Part shown: positions 9,750 to 18,408 of the stretch, one piece after another
Layout of the letters: each line of letters begins with the position of its first letter
How positions within the stretch are numbered: position 1 is the stretch's first letter
From: Capilliphycus salinus
GTDB taxonomy: Bacteria > Cyanobacteriota > Cyanobacteriia > Cyanobacteriales > Microcoleaceae
NCBI RefSeq assembly: GCF_047276495.1
Contig: NZ_CP178543.1
Location: forward strand, 1,922,001 to 1,986,000
DNA length: 64,000 bases
Direction: 5' to 3'
The notes under the pieces: generated by a model
Databases searched by the model: none
What the model saw: only the letters and a program-made list of their open reading frames with translations
Told to the model about the DNA's origin: nothing
Program-made: the position numbers and the translations under genes

Positions 9750-9771
9750 AGGAGGGACTATTTTCCCTCCT
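9750..9771 (-). terminator. Rho-independent terminator of the ycf45-ldpA unit
   Basis: On the minus strand a 7-bp GC stem (AGGAGGG / CCCTCCT, 8-nt loop) is followed by the T-rich run ACTTTCTTTT. It sits 55 bp beyond the ycf45 stop and 68 bp before cheR, separating the two leftward units. Confidence 0.7.
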
Positions 9772-9826
9772 CCTCATCGGTAACTAATTGTTAATGCCGA
9801 GTTGCTCCCAACTCCGAAAATCCGAA

Positions 9827-11635
9827 TTAAGCCGGATAAATCCGCAAACGACGGTTAGGTTCTTCGCCAAAACTGTTAGATTTTAAGCGATAATGTTCCA
9901 CCAACTCATGCTGCATCTTGCGAACTTGGGGCGATCGCGGTAACAACTCCACCGGTTGTCCTTTCGGAATCACAATTTGCTCAACCGCCAAACGAGCCTC
10001 CTCAAGCGCCTCAATCTCATCTTCAGAGCCACTATTGGCAAACAAAGCCAAATCGGGAACTTCCGGGGCGTTGGGATCTTCCATATTCAACAACCGTCGC
10101 AACGCCCGAGCCACTTGGGGCGCCGTTCCCGACTTCACCGTATGAATGGGAACCTGACGAGTTTTCGCCATATGACGCAACTTAGACTGATTGCGAACGT
10201 GCGATCGCATCGCCAACACCACATCGGCGCTATCAATATCCTTCGTCACCATCACAGGCAATTGCAAACTGCGAATCACCTGATCGATGTGGTGGCGGGG
10301 AATACCATAAGGATAGATGTGCAGGGGCAAATCTTCCCCATTCGGGCCAACGCTCGGCTGTTGGGCATTTCCGCCAACAATCCCCCTCAACCCCGTCGTA
10401 AAAGAAGCATCAAGCAACTGTTCAAAATATTGATTTTCCGGTGCCGACTTTTCAGGCGGAATCGGGATCATTTTCCCCGACCCCCGCAAACCCCGCAACC
10501 CCGGAGCCGAAACCTCAACCGTTTTCATCACCTGAGGACTCAAAGTGCGGGTTGGCGTCGTTGTCGGCACAGAAGGGCTATTATAGCGTTCTTCGGCCAC
10601 CGAAACTTCCCCGGCCTCATCCATCGTGCGGACTTGCATCGTCGGCTGCATCCCCCGCAACAGGCTGTCAATCGTATTGGCAACGCTCTCATGCACCACC
10701 CAGCGATCGCGTTCGAGCATCTCAATGGCAATCTCAAACGTCGGCGGCGCTTTGCGTTCCAAGACCGTTTTTTGCGAACCCCGGCGGCGAGCCTCCTCAT
10801 CCCCTAACGTCACTGCTTGAATGCCCCCGATCAAATCGGCCAGAGTCGGATTTTTCATCAAATTTTCAATCCGATTTCCGTGAGCCGTACCGATCAGTTG
10901 CACCCCGCGCTCGGCGATCGTTCGAGCCGCTATAGCCTCCAATTCCGTCCCGATTTCATCAATGACAATCACTTCCGGCATATGGTTTTCCACCGCCTCG
11001 ATCATCACCTGATGTTGCAGTTCCGGACGAGCCACCTGCATTCGACGGGCGCGACCAATAGCCGGATGAGGAATATCACCATCTCCGGCGATTTCATTCG
11101 ACGTATCGATAATGACGACCCGCTTGGATAATTCGTCGGCCAGCACGCGAGCAATCTCTCGCAATGCCGTAGTTTTACCCACCCCAGGACGACCGAGCAT
11201 TAAAATTGACTGACCCGTTTCGACTAAATCGCGAATCATGCCAATTTTGCCAAACACCGCTCGACCCACCCGACAGGTTAAGCCGATCACTTTGCCTGTG
11301 CGGTTGCGAATCGCGCTAATTCGGTGTAAAGTTCGTTCGATACCTGCGCGGTTATCACCGCTAAATTCTCCGATTTGAGAAATACAATGGTCTAGGTCTT
11401 CCCAAGAAACTGGCGTTTGGGAGATATACTCCGCTCCCAATGGAAAACGAGCTTCGGGACGACGACCCAAATCCATGACAATCTCAATGAGACTATTACG
11501 TTGGGGGTGTAACTCCACATTCCGGCGAATTTCCTCGGGAACAATATTGAGCAATCTATTAAGGTCGTCTGTAATCTGCATACTTCCAACAGTGACGTTT
11601 TCTTTCCGTGTGATCGGCGGCACTTCGGGGTTCAA
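9827..11635 (-). CDS. ycf45: Ycf45/SpoIIIAA-like AAA ATPase with R3H domain
   Basis: The 602-residue protein belongs to the cyanobacterial and plastid Ycf45 family, predicted single-stranded nucleic-acid-binding ATPases of unresolved function. Walker A GRPGVGKT is at 148-155 and Walker B VIVIDEIGTE at about 223-232; the ATPase core resembles SpoIIIAA/secretion ATPases. The C-terminus carries an R3H-like motif (RKMQHELVEHYR). Residue 19 (MQITDD) is an alternative start; the longer form is kept because the preceding residues are in frame and free of stops. The gene lies 41 bp after ldpA and probably shares its transcript. The family is established; a cellular role is not. Confidence 0.92.
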   Translation of the reverse strand: MNPEVPPITRKENVTVGSMQITDDLNRLLNIVPEEIRRNVELHPQRNSLIEIVMDLGRRPEARFPLGAEYISQTPVSWEDLDHCISQIGEFSGDNRAGIERTLHRISAIRNRTGKVIGLTCRVGRAVFGKIGMIRDLVETGQSILMLGRPGVGKTTALREIARVLADELSKRVVIIDTSNEIAGDGDIPHPAIGRARRMQVARPELQHQVMIEAVENHMPEVIVIDEIGTELEAIAARTIAERGVQLIGTAHGNRIENLMKNPTLADLIGGIQAVTLGDEEARRRGSQKTVLERKAPPTFEIAIEMLERDRWVVHESVANTIDSLLRGMQPTMQVRTMDEAGEVSVAEERYNSPSVPTTTPTRTLSPQVMKTVEVSAPGLRGLRGSGKMIPIPPEKSAPENQYFEQLLDASFTTGLRGIVGGNAQQPSVGPNGEDLPLHIYPYGIPRHHIDQVIRSLQLPVMVTKDIDSADVVLAMRSHVRNQSKLRHMAKTRQVPIHTVKSGTAPQVARALRRLLNMEDPNAPEVPDLALFANSGSEDEIEALEEARLAVEQIVIPKGQPVELLPRSPQVRKMQHELVEHYRLKSNSFGEEPNRRLRIYPA

Positions 11636-11676
11636 CGGGAGTAGAAACTCGGCAGTGACATCAGTACCGCCAACGT

Positions 11677-12840
11677 TTAACCCCTTTCAGCCGTCTGAAA
11701 TCCCTTGAGTTGGGCAACGAGGGAATGGGCGAGGCTCACCGTCTGCCAAAGCAGGTCTGGGTTGGTTTCCAGTCGGGTGAGCGTGGAGGGTTGAGCGGTT
11801 GTGGCTAACCCTACGTCGTTGTTTGGGGTTGACCCAGGTTCAGGGGTATAATTTGATTCTAGTTTTTCTAAAAGCGGTGACAACAAAACCCGGGCATAGC
11901 TACCGTAGGCTACACCCGCAACCGTTTTAGAGCCGTTCTGAGGGTCTTGTTGGGCGAGTAATCCCATCGATTTGAGTTTGGCGACGGTGGAATGGTTGGT
12001 ACCTCCTGCCAGTTGCACATATCCCGGCAAGTTCGCCGCCAACACTTTTTGACCCAGTTTGAGACAGGCTGTGGTGGTTCCCGCTCCGATATCCCCGCTC
12101 ATCGGTCTGCCGTCGGTTTGCCAGATCAACGCACAAGGTAACGGAGAGATGATTTCGTACAGCGTCCGCAAATAATCGATCAGATCCTCGCCATCGGGAC
12201 AGCTAATGGCGACTAATTTCAGTTGACCGATCTGGGGTTGCACACTGTACCAAAGTCGTTTAAAATCAGAGACTCTGCCAATTTGGGTGTGAATCTCGAT
12301 CGCGTCTACTCCTGTGGACAACACCAAAGGGGCGATGTTTTCCGGAGTCGAAACGATTGAACGAGTTAAGATGATCTGACTCGGACAGACCGGGATGCAC
12401 CGACCGCAGCCGTAGCACAAGGGATCGCGCACCCCTCCACCGTTGGGTAGTTTCGGATCGTTAAAGGCGATCGCCCCCGCCGGACAGACGGTTTCACAAG
12501 GCCGCCAGCAGTCCGTCGGACAAGCCGTTGAGTCAAATTCGGCTTTGCGAAAATGGGGATCTTCTCCGTCGTTGAAACTGACCATTAGCCAGGGGCGATC
12601 GACAGCAGGAAATCCCCGCTCTCGGGCAGATTTAACCCAAGACGAGGCGGTGGAGATCGCTTCGCGAGCGAAGGCTATCACCGCAGGATCGGCCGCAACG
12701 TCAATGCAGTCTGCACCTGCGAGGGTATAGGCAAGGGTAAGATTGCGAACCGCAGGCAAATGTTGGTAACTGGCTCCGCAAATCAGTTTGAACCAGTTGC
12801 CATTTTGCAAGGATTGGAGAGGGGAACTGTTCATTGTCAC
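11677..12840 (-). CDS. ldpA: LdpA, iron-sulfur protein of light input to the circadian clock
   Basis: The 387-residue product matches the light-dependent period protein, a redox sensor tied to KaiA/CikA in Synechococcus elongatus (family knowledge). Two 4Fe-4S ferredoxin motifs are visible: C107PTDC111WRPC115ETVC119P and C142YGC145GRC148IPVC152P. The N-terminus (WFKLICGASYQHLPAVRNL) and the segment ADCIDVAADP are family hallmarks. The start could be Met1 or Met3, only two codons apart. Upstream lie 157 bp before a repeat element; downstream comes ycf45. Confidence 0.93.
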   Translation of the reverse strand: MTMNSSPLQSLQNGNWFKLICGASYQHLPAVRNLTLAYTLAGADCIDVAADPAVIAFAREAISTASSWVKSARERGFPAVDRPWLMVSFNDGEDPHFRKAEFDSTACPTDCWRPCETVCPAGAIAFNDPKLPNGGGVRDPLCYGCGRCIPVCPSQIILTRSIVSTPENIAPLVLSTGVDAIEIHTQIGRVSDFKRLWYSVQPQIGQLKLVAISCPDGEDLIDYLRTLYEIISPLPCALIWQTDGRPMSGDIGAGTTTACLKLGQKVLAANLPGYVQLAGGTNHSTVAKLKSMGLLAQQDPQNGSKTVAGVAYGSYARVLLSPLLEKLESNYTPEPGSTPNNDVGLATTAQPSTLTRLETNPDLLWQTVSLAHSLVAQLKGFQTAERG

Positions 12841-12993
12841 AGTTAATATGGTTACACAATCCCGCTCAAATTACTCATTCACTTTGACAGAAAACTCAAG
12901 TCAGATCACACAGCCCATTCATCAGATTTTCTTCCCCCTCTCCCTTCCCGTCCCCCAGACACTACGGGTAGCATTCGTTACACGCATTCAACG
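12841..12993. other. Intergenic upstream of ldpA
   Basis: This is AT-rich sequence that must carry the ldpA promoter (minus strand). No clear -35/-10 pair was identified. The remaining part of the 694-bp gap up to ndhN is the repeat element described next. Confidence 0.5.
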
Positions 12994-13538
12994 CTAGATC
13001 CAGTCTTTACAGTCACCAGTGATCAGTGATCAGTGATCAGTTATGAAGTTCAGTTTGTAGGGGCGGGTTCTGTAATGATGTTTGTTACCCACTCTCAACC
13101 TCACTAAACCCGCCCGGACACTCCTTCCCCGACACCTGACAACTGTATTCACGGGTTCGCAGGTGACTGAAAAGGGGCGGGTTTATCTAACTTATTTGTG
13201 AGTCCGATCAATTTACTCAGAACCCGCCCGGACACTCCTTCCCCGACACCTGACAACTGTATTCACGGGTTCGCAGGTGACTGAAAAGGGGCGGGTTTAT
13301 CTAACTTATTTGTGAGTCCGATCAATTTACTCAGAACCCGCCCCTACAGCCGACACTCCTTCCCCGACACCTGACAACTGTATTCACGGGTTCGCAGGTG
13401 ACTGAAAAGGGGCGGGTTTATCTAACTTATTTGTGAGTCCGATCAATTTACTCAGAACCCGCCCCTACAGCCGACACCTGACACCTGTCCCCTGTAAAAA
13501 CTGGTGACTGGTGACTGGTGACTGGTGACTGGATCTAG
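12994..13538. repeat. Nested tandem-repeat element bounded by 11-bp inverted repeats
   Basis: The element is flanked by ctagatccagt (12994-13004) and its exact reverse complement actggatctag (13528-13538). Inside are: an 8-bp array (agtgatca-type, about 13018-13040); three long tandem units starting at 13117, 13231 and 13352 (periods 114 and 121 bp, nearly identical); and a 7-bp array (tggtgac, about 13502-13530). Each long unit has GGGGCGGGTTT and AACCCGCCC arms forming a large stem. The right end overlaps the ndhN stop codon. The composition resembles STRR/dispersed palindromes of filamentous cyanobacteria. No coding potential is apparent. Confidence 0.9.
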
Positions 13539-14011
13539 GCTGCCGCTAAAATCTCTTTGAGGGGTTGATAGCGAAAATAGCGATCGCCTCCCATCTCAAT
13601 AGCGATTTTAACTCGCGGTTCCTGAGTCGGTAATTGAGTCAAAAAATCAATTTCTTGACTCGATAAAATCTGACCTTCAATGATCCACAAAACCAATCCT
13701 TTTGATTTAGCCGGAAGCTGTTCTAACTGATAATTAACAATCGGAGGAACATAATAAACATTACCGACCGCAGCATCATTACCGCTACTTTTTTTTCCCA
13801 AATGAGGCGGACGTACCCCATGCACCCCCGTCAAATAAGCCGAGACATCCCCCAAGCCTCGGGCGGATAAGCTGTAAGTCGTGTAACCGGCCGCCCGCAA
13901 GCGACGGCGGTAACGGCCCTCAAACCCCCCTTCTAGGGGAACATACAAGGCTAAAGCCCCGTGAGTTTCCAAGTCGCGAATTAATTTACCACCCGTTGTG
14001 ATTAATGCCAT
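13535..14011 (-). CDS. ndhN: NAD(P)H-quinone oxidoreductase subunit N
   Basis: The 158-residue subunit belongs to the thylakoid NDH-1 complex (oxygenic photosynthesis-specific module) that drives cyclic electron flow and CO2 uptake. The start is placed at MALITTGGKLIRDLE, the family N-terminus; an upstream in-frame extension of 18 residues exists but has no family match. The conserved blocks LYVPLEGGFEGRYRRRLRAAGY, LTGVHGVRPPHLGKKSSGN and GLVLWIIEGQILS are seen. The stop codon lies in the inverted-repeat end of the adjacent element. Transcribed leftward, away from the ribosomal operon. Confidence 0.96.
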   Translation of the reverse strand: MALITTGGKLIRDLETHGALALYVPLEGGFEGRYRRRLRAAGYTTYSLSARGLGDVSAYLTGVHGVRPPHLGKKSSGNDAAVGNVYYVPPIVNYQLEQLPAKSKGLVLWIIEGQILSSQEIDFLTQLPTQEPRVKIAIEMGGDRYFRYQPLKEILAAA

Positions 14012-14136
14012 AAGATTACTTGATACCTCTTGTCTAGGGATTGCTAATTTCTCAACAGAATTCATTCAATAGTATTATAGGGGTCTGGTTCCGTCTCTCC
14101 CATTTGAACCTACACAAAAAAAATCGATTTGGGGGC

Positions 14137-14165
14137 TTGACAGACACAAAAGATTCAAATAAAAT
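14137..14165 (+). promoter_or_regulatory. Consensus sigma70-type promoter upstream of the ribosomal super-operon
   Basis: TTGACA (14137-14142), a 17-bp spacer and TAAAAT (14160-14165) give a near-perfect match. It points rightward with no gene before rplC at 14911, so it is the best candidate for the S10 super-operon promoter, with a leader of about 740 nt. Confidence 0.65.
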
Positions 14166-14910
14166 TAGAAATTGTCGCCAAATGTACGCACGACTGTGGG
14201 GTTCACGGCTCGGAAAAACACGGATCAAGTGAAAACGTAGTCTCGTGAAAACAGGCTTCGGAGCCAGATCAATCAACTTCTCAGGAGTGGCAAGCTGACT
14301 GAGAATAGAGAAGTGTCATTGAAGCCCCATTGAACCCGCACCGAAGCCGATGTTAAACCCCACCCTGTGAAAGCTAATTGCAGCTACTCCGTCCGCTATT
14401 GGGTTGAACACAATCGCTCATCGGTGAGAGGATCGGGAGAGGATACTGAGCGGCAAGCCGTTCAAGTCCTGGCGACCAACGAGATCGGTATCGAGGAAAG
14501 CCCTCGAACTTAGAGCAGCTTAAACAAGTTGATAGCTTAAAGCCGTGTCAGGTAGCCGAGTCTTTCTCCTACAACTTGAGTAGGAAAAGATTTTCGTGTG
14601 TCTGAATATTTTAGCGGGTCAACTCCGAGATCTTCACCAACAAGGTCGGTGAGTCTATCCCAAAAATACAAAGCCAAATCAAGCCAAAATCCACTATAGC
14701 CGTAGGGCGGACGGTCGCTTGAACGAGCAACCCGATCGCACCTGTGGCAAACGATTTACAGAAATTCCTGCATGATCGGCTTTCATCAGCAGATCTCACG
14801 CAGGCGATCGTCTGGTCGGAGACCCTTATATCCTCCCGACTCCCGACCCTTGTGAAGGGAGAATCAATCAACTGAGTTCGTACATACATAGAGTAGAGAG
14901 GCTAGTTGAA
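14166..14910 (+). other. Long leader region before rplC, no gene identified
   Basis: No open frame here has a recognisable product or good initiation signals. The GC content is close to that of the coding DNA, and several local stems are visible (for example GGCT-TCGG-AGCC near 14250 and TTCTCAG/CTGAGAA near 14280-14305). I tried and failed to match it to tmRNA, RNase P RNA, 6S or SRP RNA. It may be an autoregulatory ribosomal-protein leader or host an unrecognised small RNA; the former is inference from its position. Confidence 0.5.
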
Positions 14911-15600
14911 GTGTCTGTAGGTATCCTCGGCACAAAACTCGGCATGACCCAAGTCTTCGATGTAGAAAACGGGATAGCCATTCCCGTCACCGTCATTGAA
15001 GCCGGGCCGTGTATTGTGACCCAAATTAAAACCGAAGCCACCGATGGCTACACCGCCATCCAGGTGGGTTACGGAGAAGTCAAAAACAAAACCCGCAAAC
15101 TGAACACCGCCAAGTCCCCCGGCAAAGAGGTCAACAAATACCTCAGCAACGCCGAACAGGGACACCTCGCCAAGTCGGGAGGGCGGTTAGTTCGTCATTT
15201 GCGAGAGTACCGCATCGAAGACACCAGTACCTATGAACTGGGTCAAGAACTGAAAGCCGATCTGTTTGAACCCGGTCAGCTAGTCGATGTCAGCGGCATC
15301 AGCATGGGACGAGGTTTTGCGGGTTTTCAGAAACGGCACAATTTCCGACGGGGGCCAATGGCTCACGGTTCCAAAAACCACCGTCAACCCGGTTCAATCG
15401 GCCCCGGAACCACACCCGGTCGGGTCTATCCCGGTAAAAAGATGGCCGGACGTTACGGCGGGACAAAAACAACCACCCGCAAACTCACCATTGTGCGGAT
15501 CGATCCCGAACGGAACTTACTGCTGATCAAAGGAGCCGTTCCCGGAAAAGCAGGAGGTTTACTCAATATCACTCCCGCCAACTTGGTGGGCAGTAAATAG
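14911..15600 (+). CDS. rplC: 50S ribosomal protein L3
   Basis: The 229-residue protein is an early-assembly 23S rRNA-binding protein near the peptidyl-transferase centre. The GTG start is fixed by the family N-terminus SVGILGTKLGMTQVF and by a GAGAGG box about 10 nt upstream. The glycine/basic loop GPMAHGSKNHRQPGSIG is intact. An insertion around residues 66-80 (KSPGKEVNKYLSNAEQ) makes it longer than the usual 205-213 residues. First gene of the operon, since rpsJ is located elsewhere in cyanobacteria. Confidence 0.97.
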   Translation: MSVGILGTKLGMTQVFDVENGIAIPVTVIEAGPCIVTQIKTEATDGYTAIQVGYGEVKNKTRKLNTAKSPGKEVNKYLSNAEQGHLAKSGGRLVRHLREYRIEDTSTYELGQELKADLFEPGQLVDVSGISMGRGFAGFQKRHNFRRGPMAHGSKNHRQPGSIGPGTTPGRVYPGKKMAGRYGGTKTTTRKLTIVRIDPERNLLLIKGAVPGKAGGLLNITPANLVGSK

Positions 15601-15617
15601 AGAGGAGAGAAACAAAC

Positions 15618-16250
15618 ATGGTTGATTGTGTTGTACGCAACTGGGATGGCGAAGAAGTTGGACAAGCCAACCTAGAACTCAAAGTCGCCAAAGAAGAAAA
15701 TGCCGCTCACATCGTTCATCGCGCCCTCGTGCGCCAAATGAACAACGCCCGTCAGGGAACCGCCAGCAGCAAAACCCGCTCCGAAGTCAGAGGGGGCGGA
15801 CGCAAACCCTGGAGACAAAAAGGCACGGGTCGGGCCAGAGCCGGATCGATACGTTCTCCCCTGTGGCGAGGGGGCGGTGTCATTTTTGGGCCGAAACCCC
15901 GGGACTTTTCCCAAAAAATGAACCGCAAAGAAAGACGTCTGGCGCTGCGAACCGCCTTGCAAAGCCGCATCGAAGACATGATCGTGGTCCAAGAATTCGC
16001 CGATCAACTTCCCCGTCCCAAAACTAAAGACCTAGTGGCGGCAATGACTCGCTGGGGAATCGACCCCGAGTCCAAAATCTTGTTAATCCTTCCCGAAAAA
16101 CAAGAAAACGTTTACTTATCAGGGCGCAACATTGCCCGGGTGAGAATGTGTCTGGCCGATAGTATCAACGTCTATGACATTCTGCACGCCGACAACATCG
16201 TGACCACACCCGCCGCCCTTGAGAAAATCCAGGAGGTTTACGGTGACTGA
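15618..16250 (+). CDS. rplD: 50S ribosomal protein L4
   Basis: The 210-residue protein lines the exit tunnel through its extended loop (GGGRKPWRQKGTGRARAGSIRSPLWRGGG, residues about 55-85). A good ribosome-binding site (GAGGAG) lies 17 nt after rplC. In enterobacteria L4 also represses its own operon through the S10 leader; whether the long leader here serves that purpose is unknown. Confidence 0.98.
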   Translation: MVDCVVRNWDGEEVGQANLELKVAKEENAAHIVHRALVRQMNNARQGTASSKTRSEVRGGGRKPWRQKGTGRARAGSIRSPLWRGGGVIFGPKPRDFSQKMNRKERRLALRTALQSRIEDMIVVQEFADQLPRPKTKDLVAAMTRWGIDPESKILLILPEKQENVYLSGRNIARVRMCLADSINVYDILHADNIVTTPAALEKIQEVYGD

Positions 16251-16551
16251 ATATCAAACCCGCGATCTCGCCGACGTGATTGTAAGACCAATTGTGACCG
16301 AAAAAGCAACCATCTTAATGGAGCTAAACCAATTCACATTTGACGTCGATCCTCGGGCGAGCAAACCGATCATCAAACAAGCGATCGAACTGCTGTTCCC
16401 CGTAAAAGTCCTCAGTGTCAATACTCACAACCCGCCCCGCAAACGGCGCAGAGTTGGCAAATTTATCGGATTCAAATCCGGTTATAAACGAGCCATTGTC
16501 ACCCTAGAGGACGGAGAACCCCTAAGAAAAGTCCTATTCCCAGAAGTTTAA
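16243..16551 (+). CDS. rplW: 50S ribosomal protein L23
   Basis: The 102-residue protein sits at the tunnel exit and docks SRP and trigger factor. The start chosen is GTG at 16243 (VTEYQTRDLADVIVRPIVTEK), which overlaps the last 8 nt of rplD and has AGGAGG six bases upstream (16231-16236). A longer frame from a TTG at 16219 adds eight residues without family match. The C-terminal VKVLSVNTHNPPRKRRRVG is conserved. Confidence 0.97.
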   Translation: MTEYQTRDLADVIVRPIVTEKATILMELNQFTFDVDPRASKPIIKQAIELLFPVKVLSVNTHNPPRKRRRVGKFIGFKSGYKRAIVTLEDGEPLRKVLFPEV

Positions 16552-16608
16552 GGGAAATTCAGAATTTAGTAGGATTGTTTTTTGCAGATATTAAAATGAG
16601 GGCAAATC

Positions 16609-17472
16609 ATGGGAATCCGTTCATACCGACCCTATACCCCCAGTACCCGACAACATTCAGTATCCGACTTTGCTGAAGTTACACGCTCAGAACCGGAACG
16701 CTCCCTGGTAACAACCAAACACCGCCATAAGGGACGCAACAACCGGGGTGTAATTACCTGTCGTCATCGGGGTGGCGGGCATAAAAAACTCTACCGCATT
16801 ATCGATTTTCGCCGCGACAAACACAATATTCCGGCAAAAGTCGCTGAGATCGAATACGACCCCAACCGCAACGCCCGGATCGCCTTGGTGAATTACATCG
16901 ATGGCGAAAAACGCTATATTCTCCATCCCGTCGGCTTAAAAGTCGGTACGGTGATCGTTTCCGGGCCGGACTCTCCCATCGAAGTCGGTAACGCTTTACC
17001 CCTGTCGAGAATTCCCTTAGGAACAGACGTTCATAACGTGGAATTGGTCCCCGGAAAAGGCGGACAAGTCGTCCGGGCCGCAGGTGCCAGCGCCCAACTT
17101 ATGGCAAAAGAAGGGGAATACGTCACCCTGAAACTGCCCTCGGGAGAACAGCGCAAAATCCCCGCCCGCTGTTATGCCACCATCGGCACCGTCGGCAACA
17201 CCGAAGCCCGTAACATCAGCATCGGAAAAGCCGGTCGCAACCGTTGGAAAGGAAAAAGACCCACCGTTCGCGGAAGTGTGATGAACCCCGTCGATCACCC
17301 GCACGGTGGAGGTGAAGGACGCGCCCCCATCGGTCGCAGCGGCCCCTGTACGCCTTGGGGTAAGCCGGCTTTGGGTATGAAAACCCGCAACCCCAAAAAG
17401 CGCAGCACTTCCTTAATTGTTCGCCGTCGCCGCAAGTCCTCCAAGCGGGGTAAGGGCGGCCGTCAGAGTTAA
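16609..17472 (+). CDS. rplB: 50S ribosomal protein L2
   Basis: The 287-residue, highly conserved protein is needed for subunit joining and peptidyl-transferase assembly. The C-terminal signature VDHPHGGGEGRAPIGRSGP contains the functionally important His in HPHGGGEG. The basic tail RRRRKSSKRGKGGRQS is typical. It lies 57 bp after rplW. Confidence 0.99.
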   Translation: MGIRSYRPYTPSTRQHSVSDFAEVTRSEPERSLVTTKHRHKGRNNRGVITCRHRGGGHKKLYRIIDFRRDKHNIPAKVAEIEYDPNRNARIALVNYIDGEKRYILHPVGLKVGTVIVSGPDSPIEVGNALPLSRIPLGTDVHNVELVPGKGGQVVRAAGASAQLMAKEGEYVTLKLPSGEQRKIPARCYATIGTVGNTEARNISIGKAGRNRWKGKRPTVRGSVMNPVDHPHGGGEGRAPIGRSGPCTPWGKPALGMKTRNPKKRSTSLIVRRRRKSSKRGKGGRQS

Positions 17473-17558
17473 TTCCGTTCGAGTCTGGGCTGGATTTTTC
17501 TCGGGGAAAATCCCCCCAAATTCTCAACGCTGAACCTTAAACCCAAACCGTTGTACCT

Positions 17559-17843
17559 ATGTCTCGTTCACTAAAGAAAGGCCCCTTTGTTGCCGATCAT
17601 TTACTCAAAAAAATCGCCGCCTTGGATGCCAGTGGCAAAAAAGGTAAAGAAGTGATCAAAACCTGGTCGCGGGCTTCGACCATTCTGCCCCAAATGGTGG
17701 GCCATACCATCGCCGTTCACAACGGCCGACAACACGTTCCGGTCTTTGTTACCGAACAAATGGTGGGACATAAGTTAGGTGAATTTGCTCCCACTCGCAC
17801 CTATCGCAGTCATGCCGGAGGCGATAAAAAAGCTCGTCGATAA
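17559..17843 (+). CDS. rpsS: 30S ribosomal protein S19
   Basis: The 94-residue head protein starts MSRSLKKGPFVADHLLKKI and contains the block MVGHTIAVHNGRQHVPVFVTEQMVGHKLGEFAPTR split over 65-85. It contacts S13 and the A-site tRNA region. Confidence 0.99.
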   Translation: MSRSLKKGPFVADHLLKKIAALDASGKKGKEVIKTWSRASTILPQMVGHTIAVHNGRQHVPVFVTEQMVGHKLGEFAPTRTYRSHAGGDKKARR

Positions 17844-17947
17844 GACGGGCGGGCTGAACAGTCGGTTGCCCAATACACCCAGATCGATAGGTATTGGCGC
17901 CGGTGCGCTGTTAACGTCTCTACACTCAAGGGATCGAGGAAATCATA

Positions 17948-18307
17948 ATGCCAGTAGACACTAGCACAGAAGTAAAAGCGATCGCTCGCTATATTCGGAT
18001 GTCGCCTCACAAAGTACGACGAGTCCTAGATCAAATTCGGGGACGTTCCTATCGGGAGGCACTGATCATTCTGGAGTTTATGCCTTATCGCGCCTGTCAG
18101 CCGATTTTAAAGGTTTTACGCTCCGCCGTTGCCAATGCCGAACACAACCAGGGTTTAGATCCGGCCACCCTCGTTGTTTCCGAGGCGTTTGCCGACCAAG
18201 GGCCGAGTTTGAGACGCTATCGCCCTCGCGCTCAAGGTCGCGCTTATCAAATTCGCAAGCCAACTTGTCACATTACTGTGGCGGTTGCACCCAATGTTGA
18301 GGAATAA
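17948..18307 (+). CDS. rplV: 50S ribosomal protein L22
   Basis: The 119-residue protein lines the exit tunnel with a beta-hairpin; the loop sequence RRYRPRAQGRAYQIRKPTCHIT is the macrolide-contact region and looks wild-type. A GAGG ribosome-binding site lies about 10 nt before the ATG. The 104-bp gap from rpsS contains no further gene. Confidence 0.98.
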   Translation: MPVDTSTEVKAIARYIRMSPHKVRRVLDQIRGRSYREALIILEFMPYRACQPILKVLRSAVANAEHNQGLDPATLVVSEAFADQGPSLRRYRPRAQGRAYQIRKPTCHITVAVAPNVEE

Positions 18308-18408
18308 ATTAATTCGAGTTAATTCCAGTTCAACAAATACCATCCATTGAATTTTGTACCTTTCAATCCAATGATGAATCGTTAACCCATTTCATACCTT
18401 AATTCGCT

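Noticed and set aside
9956..10807. Long plus-strand open frame opposite ycf45
   Set aside because: It is an Arg/His-rich shadow of a real gene with clear ATPase motifs on the other strand.
13117..13487. Possible CRISPR array
   Set aside because: The units are 114-121 bp, contiguous and without unique spacers; this is a tandem repeat.
14459..14478. tRNA-like 3' end (GTTCAAGTCC...GCGACCA)
   Set aside because: The T-stem halves do not pair, and no acceptor, D or anticodon arm fits upstream.
14510..14560. RNase P RNA-like GAGGAAAG motif in the rplC leader
   Set aside because: Only this short string resembles the conserved core; flanking helices and the rest of the RNA do not match.
15672..16007. 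Minus-strand frames across the ribosomal operon
   Set aside because: They lie antisense to highly conserved r-protein genes, with no initiation signals or family similarity.
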